Shown here: piece after piece, positions 42,932-51,186 of the stretch
Numbering within the stretch: the first letter of the stretch is position 1
Layout of the letters: the number at the start of each line of letters is the position of its first letter
Source of the DNA: CAIQPV01 sp964480365
GTDB lineage: Bacteria > Pseudomonadota > Gammaproteobacteria > Burkholderiales > Gallionellaceae
Direction: 5' to 3'
Assembly (NCBI GenBank): GCA_964480365.1
Contig: CAYZPM010000011.1
Location: 18,119 to 82,118 of the forward strand
Length of the DNA stretch: 64,000 bases
Notes under the pieces: generated by a model
Database searches by the model: none
Told to the model about the DNA's origin: nothing
Seen by the model: the letters and a program-made list of their open reading frames with translations, nothing else
Position numbers and translations under genes: made by a program

Positions 42932-43807
42932 ATGAGCAATAAAAGCACACACGTAGATATCAGGCAGGCTATCAAGAACCTCGATGCGTTACCCGCCATG
43001 CCGGTCATTGCACAAAGGCTGCTGGCGTTAAAGCTGGATACCGAAGAAGGCGAACGGATGTTGCTAGTGCTGATCGAGCAGGATCCGCAAATCTCAGCCA
43101 GAATTCTCGGGCTGGCCAATTCGGCGATGGTCGGCGCAACGCGCCAGATAAAGACCGTGAGGGATGCAGCGATGCTGCTGGGCATCCAACGTGTCCAATC
43201 GATCACCGCCAGTATCGCCATCATGTCTCTGATGTACAAGGAAGCCGCAGGGAAATTAAACATGCAGGACTTATGGCAACACAGCATCGGCATCGCATTC
43301 GCCATGTTGGGCCTCGCACGGTTCATGCCGGAAAAAATGCGACCACAGGATGACCAGATTTTTCTTGCCGGCATGTTGCACGACCTTGGCTATCTGGTGC
43401 TGGCTTACCTTGACCCAAAACAAAGCGACAAGTTGCATACCCGCCTGGCCGCTGAAGCTGACCGCCCGTCACTGGAAGTTGAACGGGAAACGCTGGAAAT
43501 ATGTCATGACGAATTGGGAGCTGCACTGGCGCGCCACTGGAATTTGCCGGAAGAACTCATCGCTGTGTTGCGTTACCACCACACCCCGAACGTGGCCGAA
43601 GCAGCAGTGGGACAGCCGCTAGTGCGCATGATTAACATTGTGGAAAAACTGCTGCCATCTTTTGGGATTGTCGAGTACGTAGCTCCCGACATCAGCACCG
43701 AGGAGTGGGAAGCATTGGGTATCCCCCCATCCAAAGCCGAAGAAGTGAAAACACAGGTTGACGAGCAGGCAGAACAGGCCATTCAGCTCGCCAGCTCGTT
43801 TACCTGA
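42932..43807 (+). CDS. HDOD-domain signalling protein
   Basis: A 291-residue protein whose HDOD domain covers about residues 12-210: LPAMPVIAQRLLAL, then VLIEQDPQISARILGLANSA, and LHDLGYLVL with the HD pair. HDOD proteins lack most phosphohydrolase metal ligands and act as protein scaffolds in signalling. The ATG at 42932 has GGGA 8 nt upstream; an ATG six codons earlier (42914) has no site. It is a lone gene with no attached output domain. Confidence 0.88.
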   Translation: MSNKSTHVDIRQAIKNLDALPAMPVIAQRLLALKLDTEEGERMLLVLIEQDPQISARILGLANSAMVGATRQIKTVRDAAMLLGIQRVQSITASIAIMSLMYKEAAGKLNMQDLWQHSIGIAFAMLGLARFMPEKMRPQDDQIFLAGMLHDLGYLVLAYLDPKQSDKLHTRLAAEADRPSLEVERETLEICHDELGAALARHWNLPEELIAVLRYHHTPNVAEAAVGQPLVRMINIVEKLLPSFGIVEYVAPDISTEEWEALGIPPSKAEEVKTQVDEQAEQAIQLASSFT

Positions 43808-43972
43808 TTTCCCCGCATCTGCGCCGCCGCCACCTCCACACACTGGGTGCCGAAAACGTATCCAGTCTACGGCAAGGCTGGGATAGCGTGTGTTTTACTA
43901 TAGTGCCATGCTTCACCCTCAACCACCTCCCGAAATAAATCACTTGAAATGAAAAGAGTTTGACGAAGCACT

Positions 43973-44214
43973 GTCCCCCTCAAGAAAGGTGACTCTTTGG
44001 TACTGATTGGCTTCGGTGCATTTTTGCCAAGAAACATGCTACTCGCGTTGGGCGTAACCCGGCAACTGGTGCAGGGCTAATAATCAAAGTCTCTAAGGTT
44101 CCGGCATTCAGGGCAGGCACTACGCTTAAAGCAGTTAACGGCGTAAAGAAGCAAACATCGCAATCAGTAGGTACAATAGAAAGGCCGGTATTTTATTACT
44201 GGCCTTTTTTGTAG
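43973..44214 (+). pseudogene. HU-family DNA-binding protein gene, 5'-truncated and frameshifted
   Basis: One frame from about 43973 reads LKKGDSLVLIGFGAF, the central HU block. From 44026 a different frame continues AKKHATRVGRNPATGAG and SKVPAFRAGTTLKAVNG, the HU DNA-binding arm and C-terminus. A single missing base near 44021-44026 explains the shift. The first 40 or so residues are missing, with a stop in frame upstream. The second frame runs to a stop at 44212, inside a terminator. This is debris of a histone-like gene. Confidence 0.75.
44180..44212 (+). terminator. Rho-independent terminator after the HU pseudogene
   Basis: AAAGGCCGGTA pairs with TACTGGCCTTT around a short AT loop, followed by TTTTTG. 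Probably the original terminator of the broken HU gene. Confidence 0.8.
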
Positions 44215-44258
44215 CATCGGCTAATAAAAATTGTAGCCTGCTGAATAAAGGAGCCGTC

Positions 44259-44507
44259 ATGACCAACAGAATTACCTTGGCAGCGTCAGAGGTGAGGGTG
44301 AACGACCACGTTTATAATGGGGCAGGAACCAACGCGCATCCTACCTTCGCTTGGGAAACCGTCACGGAAGTGCGTTCAGAAGACGGTCTGATTCTCTTGA
44401 TCACCGGCAATATAAAGGGGCTTCACGGTGAATTCTGGCTCGAACCCGATGAACAAATCGTCGTGATGCGCTATCCAGAATCTACAGCAGCGAAAACTCC
44501 GACTTAG
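44259..44507 (+). CDS. Small protein of unknown function
   Basis: An 82-residue protein, MTNRITLAASEVRVNDHVYN..., with alternating hydrophobic strands (LILLITGNIKG, EQIVVMRYP) suggesting a small beta-barrel such as an SH3-like fold. AAGGAG lies 6 nt before the ATG. The response-regulator gene starts 69 nt downstream and may be co-transcribed. No family is recognised. Confidence 0.6.
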   Translation: MTNRITLAASEVRVNDHVYNGAGTNAHPTFAWETVTEVRSEDGLILLITGNIKGLHGEFWLEPDEQIVVMRYPESTAAKTPT

Positions 44508-44575
44508 AAAACGAACACTAGGCACAGACAAACTCGATGCGCTCTAACAAAGGTCGATTGAATGAGGAGAACGTG

Positions 44576-45520
44576 ATGGAACGCACCATACTACTGGTTG
44601 ATGACGAAGAAGAGATCGGCGCCGCCTTGGCGCGCGTGCTACGACATAATGGCTATACGATCCTGAGAGCAAAAAGCGGACGTGAGGGACTGGAGCTATT
44701 GGCGCAACATGAAGTTGGCGTCGTCGTATCAGATCAACGCATGCCAGAAATGACTGGGGTTGAATTTTTGAGCCGCGTGAAAGAGCTTTATCCGAGAACG
44801 GTACGTTTGATATTGAGCGGATATGCTGACCTCAACTCGGTGACCGATGCTATCAATCATGGCGCTATCTACAAATTCCTCACCAAACCATGGGACAACG
44901 AAATGCTGTGTGCCAATATTCTTGATGCCTTCAGGCTTTATGAGAGGCAACAAATGAATGGGCGGCTGGCTGTGGAAATTCAGAAAACAAACGTCACAAT
45001 GGCCAACCTGAGTCTGGATTTGGCAAAATTGGTAGAACAAAGAGATCGACAAATTGAACTGCTCACTTATTACGACCCGCTCACTAACTTGCCGAACCGA
45101 TTACTATTCCTCGAAAAGTTAAATCAAGGTTTAGTACAGGCGCAGAACGATAATTCGTTGCTGGCTTTCTTGCTTATAAGCTTGGAGCGATCTGAACAAA
45201 TCAATGACTTTTTCACTAACCCTGAGGGTGATCAATTTCTAAAATTAGTGGCTGGACGATTGGACAAAATTACTCGTCAAGGTGATGCCGTAGCTTATTT
45301 TGGAGGCGATAGATTTGGTTTTGTGTTGACTAACCTCAAGCAGGCTGCGGAAGCCAGCGAGATTATGCAAAATATTCTTGGCACGCTTACGGAAAGCCCC
45401 ATATTAATAGAAGGCCTCGAAATAATAATTTCCGCACGTAGCGGCATGAGCATCTACCCAGTTGATGGCATAGACTCAAGCGAATTGATCAAAAAAGCGG
45501 AGGCCGCTCTTCTAAATTGA
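44576..45520 (+). CDS. Response regulator with a degenerate GGDEF domain
   Basis: A 314-residue protein: receiver (residues 3-120) with Asp9-Asp10, phosphoacceptor Asp53 (VVVSDQRMPEMTG) and KFLTKPW of the RpfG-type receiver; a helical linker (about 125-160); and a GGDEF-fold domain (about 165-312) that begins with the usual YYDPLTNLPNR. The active-site motif is GGDRF at 243-247 instead of GGDEF, so the residue that binds metal and GTP is Arg. It is probably not a cyclase and may bind GTP or c-di-GMP or act by contact. The ATG at 44576 has GAGGAG upstream; the frame is open 13 codons further. Confidence 0.9.
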   Translation: MERTILLVDDEEEIGAALARVLRHNGYTILRAKSGREGLELLAQHEVGVVVSDQRMPEMTGVEFLSRVKELYPRTVRLILSGYADLNSVTDAINHGAIYKFLTKPWDNEMLCANILDAFRLYERQQMNGRLAVEIQKTNVTMANLSLDLAKLVEQRDRQIELLTYYDPLTNLPNRLLFLEKLNQGLVQAQNDNSLLAFLLISLERSEQINDFFTNPEGDQFLKLVAGRLDKITRQGDAVAYFGGDRFGFVLTNLKQAAEASEIMQNILGTLTESPILIEGLEIIISARSGMSIYPVDGIDSSELIKKAEAALLN

Positions 45521-45900
45521 ATCCGCAAGGTATTAAAAGGGCGCTATGACGACCAATAACTGGCGTCTCGATCACGACCGCTATCCCTTTAGCCGTAATC
45601 TCAGAGCTTGAGTGCGGAGGTACAAAGTCACTTTACCGTATAAAGAAACTGAAATCGAATGACTGGAAAAGACGATAAGAGCCGTTCGACGAGTAGAATG
45701 TCGAATGCGAACTACCGGCCACTTTCTGCCGTTCGCGACCGTACGTTATAGAGCGATGCAATACGATTCTGTAGTATCTTTGTCCCAGCCGTTTCACACT
45801 ACTTTCCAATAGATGCTCGCGTCTGGATCCACCTGTTTTTGAGTGATGAGTATTATCAATCGGGCTGGTGAACTTTATCATCTGTTGATATACTAACCCT
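45521..45900. other. Gene-free interval before the toxin-antitoxin pair
   Basis: No convincing gene. A 95-codon minus-strand ORF (45633-45920) has unlikely composition. The segment near 45700-45730 (CGAACTACCGGCCACTTTCT) looks like a dispersed intergenic motif but I found no second copy in the window. Confidence 0.45.
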
Positions 45901-46263
45901 ATGCAGACATATAATGGCATTGATACTCTGATTGAGTTGAACGGAAATATCGTTCAACAGGAGCGTGGCTTTTGGGTCGAGATTCATGCTTGGCGCGTTG
46001 CCCCCACTATTTTGATACCACATGGTATCCGCTACTCTTTAACACTGCATGATCAAAGTGGTGCGCGCGTACTGGGCTATGACAATGCTCACGCGGTCAA
46101 GCCACCCGGTCGATTCAAATATGCGGGGCAAGTATTGCCGTATGACCACAAGCATCGACACATTGCCGATAAAGGTGTGCTGTATGAGTTCAAGGATGCC
46201 TACCAACTGCTTAGGGATTTCTTCGAAGATGTAGACCGAGTATTAAAGGAGACGGCAAAATGA
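45901..46263 (+). CDS. TumE-type toxin (DUF6516)
   Basis: A 120-residue protein matching DUF6516/TumE: HGIRYSLTLHDQSGARVLGYDNAH and YDHKHRH followed by a helical end (YQLLRDFFEDVDRVLKE). Members act as toxin components of a small two-gene system with an HTH partner. The stop overlaps the ATG of the next gene (ATGA), the usual coupling. The ATG at 45901 lacks a strong ribosome site. The toxic activity of the family is poorly characterised. Confidence 0.78.
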   Translation: MQTYNGIDTLIELNGNIVQQERGFWVEIHAWRVAPTILIPHGIRYSLTLHDQSGARVLGYDNAHAVKPPGRFKYAGQVLPYDHKHRHIADKGVLYEFKDAYQLLRDFFEDVDRVLKETAK

Positions 46264-46610
46264 AACGCATCATGATTGGCATCATGCCCCAAGACAAGAT
46301 TCGTGAACGCATCTACGCGATTGCCAAGGGCGAGTACAAGCCGAAGCCAAGTGAACCCAAGATATGGTTCACCTCAATGAAGTCGTTGGCTGAAGTGCTT
46401 AGCGACGACAATCGTGCGCTGCTCCATGTGATCAAGGACTCGCAACCGGAGTCTATTTCGTCGCTGGCAGAAATGACTGGGCGCAAACCGGGTAACCTTT
46501 CTCGGACCCTAAAAACCATGTCTAACTATGGCATCGTCGAAATGAGGCGCGAAAAAAACCATGTACGCCCGATTGCCAAGGCGACAGATTTTCATATTGT
46601 GACAGCCTGA
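46260..46610 (+). CDS. Winged-helix antitoxin partner (TumA / HVO_A0114 type)
   Basis: A 116-residue protein with a MarR-like winged helix in its second half: ISSLAEMTGRKPGNLSRTLK forms the helix-turn-helix, and YGIVEMRREKNHVRPIA the wing. It overlaps the toxin gene by 4 nt. In such pairs the HTH protein neutralises the partner and represses the operon. Identification is by context and the HTH pattern. Confidence 0.8.
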   Translation: MKRIMIGIMPQDKIRERIYAIAKGEYKPKPSEPKIWFTSMKSLAEVLSDDNRALLHVIKDSQPESISSLAEMTGRKPGNLSRTLKTMSNYGIVEMRREKNHVRPIAKATDFHIVTA

Positions 46611-46740
46611 TCGACCGGTGTCAGTAAAGCGGTCGCTCAGATGTTCAATCTTTGACGGTCAGCTTAATGTCAAGCCAACATTGACCAATCAATATTTCAA
46701 GGAGCGTAATCGGCCAGCCGCCATTCGATTGTCAGTTTTG

Positions 46741-47241
46741 TTACCCGAGAAAATCCCGTTTACCTATTTCCACGCCGTTGTGACGCAGGATATTATAGGC
46801 CGTCGTGACATGAAAATAGAAGTTCGGCTGAACCCGATCCAGCAAATATTGCAGCCCTTTCATTTCCTGTTTTGTGTCGTGTATGACCAGAACGATGTCG
46901 CGATTCTCGCTTCCTTCCAGTTGCTGCGCAGTAATGGTATTAAGGAAAGTAATGGTCTTGGTAATTCGGGCCTGAAGTTCGGCAAAACTGGTTTCATTGT
47001 CTTCGAATTTCGGCGCTTCAATGCCAGCCAGGCGGGAGGCGCCGAATTTGGCGTTATCCGAAGCTATTTGCACCTGCCTGGTCAGCGGAAACATGTCCGG
47101 GTAAAGGCGGGAATTGAGCAATACGCTGTGGTCGATTTTTTTCGCATCAGCGTAAGCGACAGCCTTGTCCAGCAGGCTGGACAGGTTGTTAAGGAAGCGC
47201 TTCCACACCGGGATGGTTGTGTCATACATTGAAATTGTCAT
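46741..47241 (-). CDS. DUF1993 family protein
   Basis: A 166-residue helical protein matching DUF1993: opening MTISMYDTTIPVWKRFLNNL, middle LYPDMFPLTRQVQIASDNAK, and closing FYFHVTTAYNILRHNGVEIG. The fold resembles the DinB four-helix bundle; biochemical role unknown. GGAGACTT lies upstream of the ATG. Confidence 0.88.
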   Translation of the reverse strand: MTISMYDTTIPVWKRFLNNLSSLLDKAVAYADAKKIDHSVLLNSRLYPDMFPLTRQVQIASDNAKFGASRLAGIEAPKFEDNETSFAELQARITKTITFLNTITAQQLEGSENRDIVLVIHDTKQEMKGLQYLLDRVQPNFYFHVTTAYNILRHNGVEIGKRDFLG

Positions 47242-47332
47242 CGAAGTCTCCTTGTAGTGTTTACTAGATGAAGCAGATTCAAAAGATGAGTCTGCTCCGT
47301 TGCAGCAATTTGTGTGTGGCTAAATTTCGTTT

Positions 47333-47734
47333 TCAAATATTGAGCATTGCATCAATTTGCGCTTCTCCGGAAATCCAGTCATTCTTTTCACAACAACAGG
47401 CGAATCCACGATGTTCAGCACGGAAATAAGCGGCGGTGGCAATCATGTGTTGGCGCTCTTCGGGTGTGACTGAGTTTTTCATGACGCTTTTTCGGGTTGC
47501 AACTGGCTTACTTGCTGGCTTTTCAATTTTCGGAAAGCTCACTTTTTTTACCGGAATTGGCGCTGCTTTCGTAGTGGGTGGCGCTGACACTTTTTTGATG
47601 GGAGTTGCCGCAGCATTTTTGGTAACGACTTTGCTTGCTGAGGTTTTCGCAACGACTTTTTTGGCAACCTGTTTTTTGCTTTGAGTGGTTCTGGAGGCAG
47701 GTGAAGTCGCGGGTTTCTTGCTGCTTGTGACCAT
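47333..47734 (-). CDS. Lys/Ala-rich protein with a DUF2934 domain
   Basis: A 133-residue protein. The first 85 residues are a Lys/Ala/Pro/Val tail (KKQVAKKVVAKTSASKVVTK) like eukaryotic histone H1 tails. The last 45 form a DUF2934 domain: TPEERQHMIATAAYFRAEHR, then CCCEKNDWISGEAQID, with an unusual run of three Cys. Such basic tails usually bind DNA. The function is unknown. Confidence 0.75.
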   Translation of the reverse strand: MVTSSKKPATSPASRTTQSKKQVAKKVVAKTSASKVVTKNAAATPIKKVSAPPTTKAAPIPVKKVSFPKIEKPASKPVATRKSVMKNSVTPEERQHMIATAAYFRAEHRGFACCCEKNDWISGEAQIDAMLNI

Positions 47735-47998
47735 GGCGATTCCTTAATTTAGAAAACAATTGTTGTATAAAGAACAGGCGCATTATGATGATGTGGCGGA
47801 TTAAAAAACATCAGTGTTTGTCCTATGTCACCTATTAACCCTTGGGACATTGGAATATGCATTCTCGAACGGGCAATAAGCCATGGCCTCCAATTTTGAC
47901 GTTACCCTTTGCTCAAGGCAAAGCTTATCGCTGAATCGAGCGAATTCGGCTTAAAATGACGTGCTCGTCGTTAAATTGCACAATCACGCACCTCAATC

Positions 47999-48385
47999 AT
48001 GAAAATTGCTATTGCCACTAAAGACAATTGGACCAAGGTTTCCGGGCACGCCGGCCAAACACGGGACTGGCTTGTGTTCGATTGTTTGCCAAGCCAGTCG
48101 ATCCCCGAACCCCAACGCATCCAGCTCAGCAAGGAACAATTGCCCCATTATTTTCAGGACGACGGCCCGCACCCCCTTCATGGTGTCGAAATCGTTGTTG
48201 CCGCCAGTGCCGGTGACGGCTATATCCGCCATATGGAGAAATGGGGTGCCCAAGTTCTTCTGACCGGGGAGGAGGAGCCAATCGTGGCGTTGAAAAAAAT
48301 ACTCAACGGTGAAGCTTTGCCGGAGACTCGTTTCGATATTACAACCACTCTTTGCAAACTACGTGACCTTTTCTCCAGCCATTAA
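47999..48385 (+). CDS. NifX/NafY-like dinitrogenase cofactor-domain protein
   Basis: A 128-residue protein with the NifX-type fold: MKIAIATKDNWTKVSGHAGQTRDW at the start and the conserved VVAASAGDGYIRHMEKWGAQ in the middle. NifX relatives carry iron-molybdenum cofactor precursors, but many orphan members occur in organisms without nitrogenase. No nif gene is in the window. No strong ribosome site precedes the ATG. Confidence 0.82.
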   Translation: MKIAIATKDNWTKVSGHAGQTRDWLVFDCLPSQSIPEPQRIQLSKEQLPHYFQDDGPHPLHGVEIVVAASAGDGYIRHMEKWGAQVLLTGEEEPIVALKKILNGEALPETRFDITTTLCKLRDLFSSH

Positions 48386-48751
48386 GCGCTGAGATCGGTG
48401 TCGGTGAGGATGTTCACCTAACTTCAATTGATGTATTGAATATAAAGCAACTACAGAATTCCAACATGATTGTTATCCACAATTATGGTGGATAAAGCTG
48501 TGAACAAAATGCAGAAAGCCAACAAACACATCACTCAAACCGATTTGCCTCAATAAGAAGCAAAAAGATAATACCGTAATACTATTTATTCCAAGCGCTA
48601 AATTCCTCCTTTAATACATACCCCAGAAGCTGCCGGGAAAAGTCTGTAAACACAGGGTTCTATCCAGTTTCTGCAGTTTTGGATTGCAATTTCATTTGAC
48701 GGAAGTGTACAGTAACAACTTCGCCTATATCAGTGGCATGGAAATGAACCA
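48386..48751. other. Gene-free interval with a TTATCCAC palindrome
   Basis: No gene seen. At 48473-48495 TTATCCAC and GTGGATAA form an 8-bp inverted repeat with a 7-nt spacer; the left arm plus one base (TTATCCACA) equals a consensus DnaA box and the right arm is a near match. Whether it binds DnaA or another regulator is unknown. Confidence 0.5.
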
Positions 48752-49006
48752 ATGAATGAAATTCTGCAATACCTGAAAAAACATGGTGAGCGTCCCGACA
48801 CGGAGATCGCTGTAGCTACTGGCATCCCACTTGCCGATGTACATCTCCACTTGTCAGAACTTACGGCAAAAGGAGCGATTATGTCGTGCCAGTCGACCAG
48901 ATTTGTGAAGGGCAAGAAGGTTGAGGCAATAATTTGCCGGTTGGCTGGATTTATTCCCCCAGCGGCGCCGGGCAGGAAATCAAAGGCACAGTTGACGTTG
49001 TCGTAA
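48752..49006 (+). CDS. Small winged-helix protein
   Basis: An 84-residue protein: MNEILQYLKKHGERPDTEIA, VATGIPLADVHLHLSELTAK and a wing-like end form a typical winged helix-turn-helix. The C-terminal end is basic (PGRKSKAQ). Likely a transcription regulator or nucleic-acid-binding protein; target unknown. The hemerythrin gene begins 195 nt downstream. The ribosome site is weak. Confidence 0.6.
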   Translation: MNEILQYLKKHGERPDTEIAVATGIPLADVHLHLSELTAKGAIMSCQSTRFVKGKKVEAIICRLAGFIPPAAPGRKSKAQLTLS

Positions 49007-49200
49007 TTCCGACTCACTGAGTTAGAAAGAGAACGTGGCGTGCATTGGCCGTCAGCCAACTGATATCGGCCCTCCCAGCCCCTTATTTGGGTTCTGGTTT
49101 ACTGAACAGGCATATACTCGTTATTCTTGGAACCAAGTTGGTAATTGGCTCGAACCGGAACTTGGTCAAGTTATTTGCAATTAAAAAAGGGGGGATTGAA

Positions 49201-49581
49201 ATGTCCGATCTGACAGTAATTGACCAGCAACATAGGGAACTCGTTAACAAGTTTAACAAATTGAACGAAGCTGTGAAAAATAGAGACTCGCGGGAAGATA
49301 TTTACCGAATCATTGATGACGTAATTTCATATACCCGTATGCACTTTACAACCGAAGAGCAGCTTATGGTTAAGTCAGGATACCCTGAGATTGAGGCACA
49401 CAAGGAAAAACACAAGCAACTGATAGATGAGGCACTTCACCTCAAAGCGAAATTGGACTTAATTGGAGAACAGATGTTCACGGACTGGCTCAATCACTGG
49501 CCGTTTGCCAGTGTACTCGCGCATATTCAATATGCTGACAAACAGGTTGAAAATCACATTATCCAACGTGGCAAGGCATAG
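49201..49581 (+). CDS. Bacteriohemerythrin
   Basis: A 126-residue di-iron protein. All seven expected ligands are present: His11 (IDQQHREL), His48 and Glu52 (MHFTTEEQL), His67 and His71 (EAHKEKHKQ), and His108 and Asp113 (AHIQYAD). It would bind O2 reversibly for storage, delivery or sensing. The N-terminus is shorter than usual, lacking the Trp-containing arm before the first His. AGGGGGG lies 6 nt before the ATG. Confidence 0.9.
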   Translation: MSDLTVIDQQHRELVNKFNKLNEAVKNRDSREDIYRIIDDVISYTRMHFTTEEQLMVKSGYPEIEAHKEKHKQLIDEALHLKAKLDLIGEQMFTDWLNHWPFASVLAHIQYADKQVENHIIQRGKA

Positions 49582-49905
49582 CCTCTCTTGGCACACCGCA
49601 CTTCATGTCGCCGAACTGCTTGCAGCAAACCGGAAGTTGAGGGTAGCAAAATAATTCCTATCCAGACAAAATTAGAATGCTGACTTTGTGCTTTCCGGAA
49701 TTGCGAATATCGCTAAGGGATGGCAATCAGCCGTTCGAATGAACGACTTACCTGTTAACGCTCCGAGCCATCACCTTCCCCCCCTTTTTGTTAGCTTCAC
49801 GCACAATCCCGCATAGTTTTATGTTGCCCCCCCCTCTGTTTTAAGGGACAATCCCCAACTTCTCTTCAAAATCGTATACACCTTTATTGTCAGGTAGATG
49901 TGGGT
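49582..49905. other. Gene-free interval before the Rieske oxygenase
   Basis: No convincing ORF. Two short C-runs (49778-49785 and 49826-49833) are the only notable features. Presumably it holds the promoter of the oxygenase gene; no clear elements seen. Confidence 0.5.
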
Positions 49906-51003
49906 ATGTCAGAAATAGCACAAGCCGATCAGTTCATCCGTTCCAACGCACAGCCGCCACTAAGCTGGCATTTCGACCCCAAGGTATTGGAGGTGGAAAA
50001 GCGCGTGCTGTTTGAGCAAGGCCCGAACTACGTCGGGCATGAATTGCTTGTGCCCAGTCTCGGCGACTATCATGTGCTGGATGGTGCGGGGCAAATGCTG
50101 GTGCGCAATCCCAATGGTGTGGAACTGTTGAGCAATATCTGCCGCCACCGCCAAGCCACTATGCTGCAAGGACGCGGCAATGCGCAACACATCGTGTGTC
50201 CATTGCATCGCTGGACTTACCAGACGGACGGCAAACTGATGGGCGCGCCGCACTTTCCGCAGAATCCCTGCCTGCATTTGAACAAATCGCCGCTGCAAAA
50301 CTGGAACGGCATGTTGTTCGCAGGCAAACGTGATGTCGCCAAAGATCTTGCCAAAGTCGGCGTGATGCAAGACCTCGATTTCTCCGGCTATATGTTGGAT
50401 CGCGTGCAAGTGGACGAATACGCTTTCAACTGGAAGACTTTCATTGAGGTGTATCTGGAAGACTACCACGTCGTGCCGTTCCATCCCGGCTTGGGTAGCT
50501 TCGTGGATTGCGACGCCCTCAAGTGGGAGTTCGGCGAACACTACAGCGTGCAAACCGTAGGCATCAGCAACGAGTTGCGAAAAGTGGGCAGCGATGTTTA
50601 CGGCAAGTGGCAGGAACAAGTGCTGCGCTATCATGGTGGCAAGTTGCCGAAATTCGGCGCGATCTGGCTGACCTATTATCCCAACATCATGGTCGAATGG
50701 TATCCCGGCACCTTGGTCATCAGCACCCTCGTTCCGCGCGGCCCCGAAGCCTGCACCAACATCGTCGAGTTTTATTACCTCGAAGACATCGTGCTGTTCG
50801 AACGCGAATACGTGGAGGCGGAACAAAAAGCCTATAACGAAACTGCCGTAGAAGACGACGTCATCTGCCTGCGCATGCATCAGGGACGCAAATCCCTATA
50901 CCAGCGCGGCATCGACGAGCAAGGCCCGTATCAGTCGCCTACCGAAGATGGCATGCTGCACTTCCATGAGTTTTTGCGGCGTAATCTTGATCCTCATCTT
51001 TGA
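49906..51003 (+). CDS. Rieske non-heme iron oxygenase, large-subunit type
   Basis: A 365-residue protein: Rieske [2Fe-2S] centre with CRHR and CPLHRW (about 80-104), and a catalytic domain with the mononuclear iron motif EDYHVVPFH (about 185-193, two His ligands). Such enzymes need a reductase that is not encoded nearby. Substrate is unknown; relatives act on aromatic acids or quaternary amines. The ATG at 49906 is chosen over a GTG two codons upstream. Confidence 0.88.
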   Translation: MSEIAQADQFIRSNAQPPLSWHFDPKVLEVEKRVLFEQGPNYVGHELLVPSLGDYHVLDGAGQMLVRNPNGVELLSNICRHRQATMLQGRGNAQHIVCPLHRWTYQTDGKLMGAPHFPQNPCLHLNKSPLQNWNGMLFAGKRDVAKDLAKVGVMQDLDFSGYMLDRVQVDEYAFNWKTFIEVYLEDYHVVPFHPGLGSFVDCDALKWEFGEHYSVQTVGISNELRKVGSDVYGKWQEQVLRYHGGKLPKFGAIWLTYYPNIMVEWYPGTLVISTLVPRGPEACTNIVEFYYLEDIVLFEREYVEAEQKAYNETAVEDDVICLRMHQGRKSLYQRGIDEQGPYQSPTEDGMLHFHEFLRRNLDPHL

Positions 51004-51011
51004 TCGTCGTT

Positions 51012-51181
51012 GATGAAACTACTAGCCAATCCACTAAGCCACCAAAAACGGTGACAAGTGGCTGGTTATCCCGCGAAAGCGGGAATCCAGCGGTTTTATT
51101 CAAAATGTCTTTATGGTTACGCCCCCGCTACGCGGGGAATTCATTTACTCACTGGATTCCCCGCGTAGCAGGAATGACGGC
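51012..51181 (+). repeat. Composite palindromic repeat element with the dispersed core
   Basis: Core GATGAAACTACTAGCCA...GTGGCTGGTTAT at 51012-51069, continuing directly into CCCGCGAAAGCGGGAATCCAG (to 51090), an inner palindrome CCCCGCTACGCGGGG (51123-51137), and the outward arm CTGGATTCCCCGCGTAGCAG (51152-51171) ending in GGAATGACGG. It fills the gap between the oxygenase and the EamA transporter. Confidence 0.85.
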
Positions 51182-51186
51182 ATAGC

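Noticed and set aside
47999..48385. Evidence for nitrogen fixation
   Set aside because: A lone NifX-like domain protein occurs widely without nitrogenase; no nif genes are present.
48473..48495. Replication origin
   Set aside because: Only one DnaA-box pair, no AT-rich unwinding region and no dnaA, dnaN or rpmH nearby.
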